Assembly (NCBI GenBank): GCA_029881805.1
Contig: JAOULW010000001.1
Span: 310,001-374,000 of the forward strand
Direction: 5' to 3'
Source of the DNA: Candidatus Bathyarchaeota archaeon
GTDB lineage: Archaea > Thermoproteota > Bathyarchaeia > Bathyarchaeales > Bathycorpusculaceae
Length of the DNA: 64,000 nucleotides
Numbering within the stretch: the stretch's first letter is position 1; each line of letters starts with the position of its first letter. Position numbers and translations under genes: made by a program. Shown here in pieces: positions 60,678-64,000 of the stretch. The notes below the pieces were generated by a model, which saw nothing but the letters and a program-made list of their open reading frames with translations, was not told where the DNA came from and ran no database searches.

Positions 60678-63263
60678 TCATTTCAGTTTTCTAAGCATTG
60701 CTAACAAAAAGGTTGCGATTATCAAAATTGACAAGGAAATTACAGGCCAAAACTCGGAAACTATTACTATTTCATGCGTTGAATGCTGATACGTGAAGTA
60801 TATCCATCTGGAAAAACCGTCATCGTAGACACTATAGTTTGAATAAAGAATCTCCGTTAATCCATCGTCAATTAATACCGAGATTTCTGGTTCCATCAAA
60901 GTGTGTGGAACACAAATTCTACAGAATCCATATGTTTGATTGGGGCCATTGATCGTCAGTCTAATTATGTAACTATTGTTTTCATAAGCAAAGCTTAGTA
61001 TAGTTGAGTTACTGATAATCTTGACATTGTATATTCTTCCTTCGTAATCGACTCTGAATTTCTTGAAGATGCTCAAAAGAGGATAGCGGTCATGATTGTA
61101 ATCATCGATAGTTTGGGGAAGGTCGCCTAGGCCGTCTTTGTTAGCGTCAGAATTGGCGCCATTGCTCCAGTAGTTCCCTTCAAGACCATTGTCCCAAACA
61201 TTCGAGTATGAAGCGATCAGATCTGCTTGAATGGCGTTCTCAATCAGATTATTGTGAAAGATTTCATTAGAATGCGAGGAGTACAACCTGATTCCATAAA
61301 GACTGTATAGAATGGTGTTACCTTCGAGGTTGTTGTTGTCAGCTTCATAGAGGGAAATTCCTTTTTCACCATCACCGACAATGTTGCCTTCAACAATATT
61401 ATAGTCTGAATCTTGAAGGCAGATTCCAACCCAATTTTTCAAACAGACGTTATTGTACACAATATTGCCACTTGAATCCTGAAGATAAATACCATAACTG
61501 CTCTCAAGGGCGGTAACATTCTCTATCTTAGAGTTTGTTACATTAAAACAGAACACTCCATGGCCATTTCTTGTCAAATTCAGGTTTCGTACAGTTACGT
61601 TAATGCAGTTGATAAGATAGAGAACACCAATATTTGTTCGGTTTTCGAAGATTTCGTTTTCAACGCCTATCAAATATTGAACTGGTTTTCCATCAACGGT
61701 GTTGCCTACGTCTATGGTATTGTTAAAGTCTGAAAAGCTACCTCCAAAAACTCCAAGATTATACGAGTTATTCGATATCTCATTATGCCTCAGTACGTTG
61801 TTGCCCGAGTACCACAGTAGCATACCATTTTCACGATTTGAGGAAACGATGTTTCGCTCTACAATATTATTTTGTGAAAAGAAAAGATAAATTCCGATTC
61901 GATTGTTCGTTACAAAACAGTCGCTTAACTTGCACCCGGTGCTGTGATTTATAAAAACACCACAATCATCTCCGTAGGTTGGAAATAGCGATCCACTGTT
62001 CTGTATGGCAAATCCAACAACACTAACGTTGTCTGCGTTAACCGACAAAACCGTGCCTATTTCATCACTATCTATGATCGTTGTTGCTTGGTTTTCTCCC
62101 ATGAGTGTTAATGACTTGTAGACATTAACGTTTTCATGATAAACTCCTGAACCAACTCTTAAAGTATGTCCGTTTATTGTTTCAGAAGAATCAATTGCTG
62201 ACTGTATAGTGAGATAAGTCAAGTTTGTATCAAGATTGCGGATAGACCCATACGGATTCATCAGAGGATATCTATCTGCCTCAAAGTAATTCACAGCATA
62301 GTATGTGTCGCCTATTCCGTCTCTACCAGTTTCATTTTGAAAAGGTCCTTTGAAAAAGTCTGTGCCATTGTAATAGCTCCAATAGTTGCCTCCAGAAGGA
62401 TAGCCGTCATCCCAAATGTTGCCACCTGACTGAATGATGAACGGATTTGTATTATTGATGAAGCTGTTGTGAAAAATAGTGTTATCTTCTGGATATCCGT
62501 ATTGTAGGGGATATATCATGCCGCAGTAAGAATTGTTGTAAACTATGTTTGCAGTTATTCTATTGTTTGAAGATGAAGAGTACAAACGTATTCCATCGCT
62601 GTTTCGAGTAACATTGTTACCGACCACCGTGCAATTTGACGAATTTTCAAAGACTATACCTCCAATGTTTTGAGCTACAAAGTTGTTAGAAACTGTGCAG
62701 TTGGTTGATTCTGTTAGTCTAATTCCATAACCCATCTGGTTGACATGGTCTATTTTGTTTCCAGCGACAAAACAATTGCGTGAGCCATTTAGACGGATGT
62801 TATGGCATGTATGAAACAGAATATTGTTTTCGATTCTACAGTTATCAGCACCTTGAGTTTCGATGCCGCTTCGATCCCATCCCCATCCGCTGTTCTGGAT
62901 AGTGAACCCAACTATGGTAACGTTATCCGCTACCACATCCACAACAGTTCCGCCTAAACCACCATCAATAATTGTCGTTACAGCATCTTCTCCAACCAGT
63001 GAAATTGTTTTGTTCACAATTATCCGCTCAAAATACGTGTTAGACGGAACGTTTACAGTAGATCCATTTTCTGCTTCATTTATTGCTTCTTGTATCGAAA
63101 CAAAATTCTGCTGAATGTATTCTCCTCTTGAGTTCACAATCAGAAAACTCTGTGGAGAAATGGCATAAGAAGGAACAAATCGTAGACATGCAAGAATCAA
63201 GGCAGCAAACATCAGAATTCCAACGAGAGAACTTCTGAAACGAAAACCCTTGCCAAACATCAT
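60678..63263 (-). CDS. Large NosD/CASH-type beta-helix surface protein
   Basis: 861 residues from the ATG at 63263, where GGGGGAG is placed before MMFGKG. The frame runs on upstream to 63383 but without a good start. A signal peptide (about 12-33) leads into two right-handed beta-helix blocks (SIQEAINEAENGSTVNVPSN and later TIQSAIDSSETINGHTLRVG) with many NNxI turns. Calcium-type DANKDGLGDLPQTIDDYNHDR and a C-terminal membrane anchor (VISLSILIIATFLLAML) follow. It is a paralogue of the 564-residue protein, with the dockerin protein between. A surface role, perhaps in binding or cleaving glycans, is an inference. Confidence 0.85.
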   Translation of the reverse strand: MMFGKGFRFRSSLVGILMFAALILACLRFVPSYAISPQSFLIVNSRGEYIQQNFVSIQEAINEAENGSTVNVPSNTYFERIIVNKTISLVGEDAVTTIIDGGLGGTVVDVVADNVTIVGFTIQNSGWGWDRSGIETQGADNCRIENNILFHTCHNIRLNGSRNCFVAGNKIDHVNQMGYGIRLTESTNCTVSNNFVAQNIGGIVFENSSNCTVVGNNVTRNSDGIRLYSSSSNNRITANIVYNNSYCGMIYPLQYGYPEDNTIFHNSFINNTNPFIIQSGGNIWDDGYPSGGNYWSYYNGTDFFKGPFQNETGRDGIGDTYYAVNYFEADRYPLMNPYGSIRNLDTNLTYLTIQSAIDSSETINGHTLRVGSGVYHENVNVYKSLTLMGENQATTIIDSDEIGTVLSVNADNVSVVGFAIQNSGSLFPTYGDDCGVFINHSTGCKLSDCFVTNNRIGIYLFFSQNNIVERNIVSSNRENGMLLWYSGNNVLRHNEISNNSYNLGVFGGSFSDFNNTIDVGNTVDGKPVQYLIGVENEIFENRTNIGVLYLINCINVTVRNLNLTRNGHGVFCFNVTNSKIENVTALESSYGIYLQDSSGNIVYNNVCLKNWVGICLQDSDYNIVEGNIVGDGEKGISLYEADNNNLEGNTILYSLYGIRLYSSHSNEIFHNNLIENAIQADLIASYSNVWDNGLEGNYWSNGANSDANKDGLGDLPQTIDDYNHDRYPLLSIFKKFRVDYEGRIYNVKIISNSTILSFAYENNSYIIRLTINGPNQTYGFCRICVPHTLMEPEISVLIDDGLTEILYSNYSVYDDGFSRWIYFTYQHSTHEIVIVSEFWPVISLSILIIATFLLAMLRKLK

Positions 63264-63530
63264 GGTTCTCCCCCTTCCCCTATTATTTTCTACCAAGTAA
63301 TCTGTGCAAACCAAAATATTTACTTTGTTGACTAACATCTGACGGGCCGAGCGGGATTTGGCGCCCGTCCACAGTGGAGACATTTTTGGTTTTCTTATGC
63401 AAATTCCCTTTTTCTATGCGCAGATTAATTATGTTAAACACTCGCGTGCGCTCTGGGTGACTATCCTTCACATACTACTGTTCACAATCTCGATTTACGG
63501 CTTGATATTGGAAAAATGCGTGCACTTGGA

Positions 63531-63603
63531 AGCCGGGGATGGGAATTGAACCCACATATAGCAGCTCTGCAGGCTGCCGCCTGAACCGTTCGGCCACCCC
63601 GGC
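63531..63603 (-). tRNA. tRNA-Cys (GCA)
   Basis: Read on the minus strand: acceptor GCCGGGG pairs with CCCCGGC, the anticodon arm is GCAGC-CTGCAGA-GCTGC with GCA (plus strand 63568-63570), and the T arm contains TTCAATT. The discriminator is U, as expected for Cys. CCA is not encoded. No intron. Confidence 0.92.
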
Positions 63604-63638
63604 ACAATAAAACTCTGAGAAGACTGTAATAAATATTG

Positions 63639-64000
63639 TTAGCTTATTCCTAGCTTCTGGAGAACTTGTCTGTAAACTTCTAGGGCTGATTTTTCATTGT
63701 CAACATTTTTTATGAGCATGCGCCCCCCGTTGAACAGGCTGATCTCGAAAGATTTATAGTCAAAAATTACCGCAAGCGAAGATCTTATTCGAACCTTGAA
63801 ATACCGCTTAATCGTGGCATAAACTTCGTCCAAGTCTAGTTTTAATGGTTTTTCAGGATTTATGTTAGCCGTGTTTCGCCCACATAGCCAAACAAGTTTT
63901 TCTTGTGCCCTTGGAAAGACTATTGTGCCTTGGCATGCCTGGCAGTTTTCTCTTTTGAAAATGTCAATTATAGCGAAGTACATGTCATTGAAGTCGCAAA
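63639..64000 (-). CDS. ThiF/MoeB/HesA-type E1-like protein, C-terminal part
   Basis: A partial gene that runs off the window end: the frame is open upstream past position 64000 and the ATG at 63983 is internal. The visible 114 or more residues contain a zinc pair (CQACQG) with a second Cys nearby (WLCGRN), then a ubiquitin-like C-terminal fold (LDLDEVYATIKRYFKVRIR, FEISLFNGGRMLI). This is the usual end of the archaeal E1-like adenylyltransferases that activate SAMP/MoaD/ThiS proteins. The catalytic part is not in the window. Confidence 0.7.
   Translation of the reverse strand, partial: CDFNDMYFAIIDIFKRENCQACQGTIVFPRAQEKLVWLCGRNTANINPEKPLKLDLDEVYATIKRYFKVRIRSSLAVIFDYKSFEISLFNGGRMLIKNVDNEKSALEVYRQVLQKLGIS

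Noticed and set aside
57371-63603. Integrated element between tRNA-Gly and tRNA-Cys
   Set aside because: No integrase and no direct repeat of either tRNA 3' end was found; the tRNAs are on opposite strands.
1-64000. CRISPR arrays, insertion sequences, prophage
   Set aside because: No regularly spaced short repeats, transposase, terminal inverted repeats or phage genes were seen.

Overview
The window is a piece of an archaeal chromosome. The evidence is the gene content: TFB, Alba, L7Ae/S28e/L24e/L40e, Gar1, aEF1B, Cdc48, FEN1, Pth2, TruD, the archaeal-type S-adenosylmethionine synthetase and a formylmethanofuran:tetrahydromethanopterin formyltransferase (Ftr) homologue, together with TATA-like boxes about 25 nt upstream of several starts. 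A TACK-type lineage, most likely Bathyarchaeia, fits the mixture of an archaeal C1-pathway gene, DUF4443/DUF371/DUF116 proteins and many small lineage-specific membrane proteins. That placement is an inference and not a measurement. No CRISPR array, insertion sequence or prophage was seen.

Layout. 0-4.3 kb: a methyltransferase, DUF3788, two tiny membrane proteins, DUF371, an acetyltransferase and an unusual HTH/S-layer-like fusion. 4.6-9.7 kb: glmS, a broken protein-isoaspartate methyltransferase, TrpB2 and FEN1. 9.8-16.7 kb: a mainly co-directional block for translation and protein/lipid quality control (zinc ribbon, aEF1B, Cdc48, small HTH, geranylgeranyl-reductase-like, Pth2, TruD, creatininase family). 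16.8-21 kb: an HTH-CBS regulator divergent from the SAM synthetase, then small membrane and HTH proteins. 21-29.1 kb: a minus-strand run with a GPN GTPase, secreted transglutaminase, PHP phosphatase, CinA-like protein, two PflA-like radical SAM enzymes and a PAC2 protein, with a candidate C/D box RNA between two of the genes. 29.2-33.1 kb: initiator tRNA, subtilase and a SPASM radical SAM enzyme. 33.1-42.4 kb: ribosomal proteins L7Ae-S28e-L24e divergent from Gar1-TFB, DUF116, the short L40e gene, an Lrp-like regulator with sucC-sucD, Alba, a KH-domain NusA-like protein and AspRS.

43.1-54.1 kb is the purine block. purF-purD-HAD-Ftr-pfkB runs on the plus strand with gaps or overlaps of a few bases and meets purS-purL-purQ (with purM upstream) on the minus strand at a frameshifted acetyltransferase. 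No gene for either formyl-transfer step of purine synthesis is seen here, so the tightly linked Ftr homologue is notable.

54.4-63.5 kb is a cell-surface region. It holds two divergent winged-helix proteins (one membrane-anchored), two large right-handed beta-helix (NosD/CASH) surface proteins and, between them, a 1013-residue secreted protein. That protein combines six copies of an apparently undescribed Cys/Trp/His-Asp repeat, a papain-like (C39-like) cysteine peptidase domain, a CARDB domain and a dockerin. tRNA-Gly and tRNA-Cys lie in this region, and the window ends inside a ThiF/MoeB-type E1-like gene.
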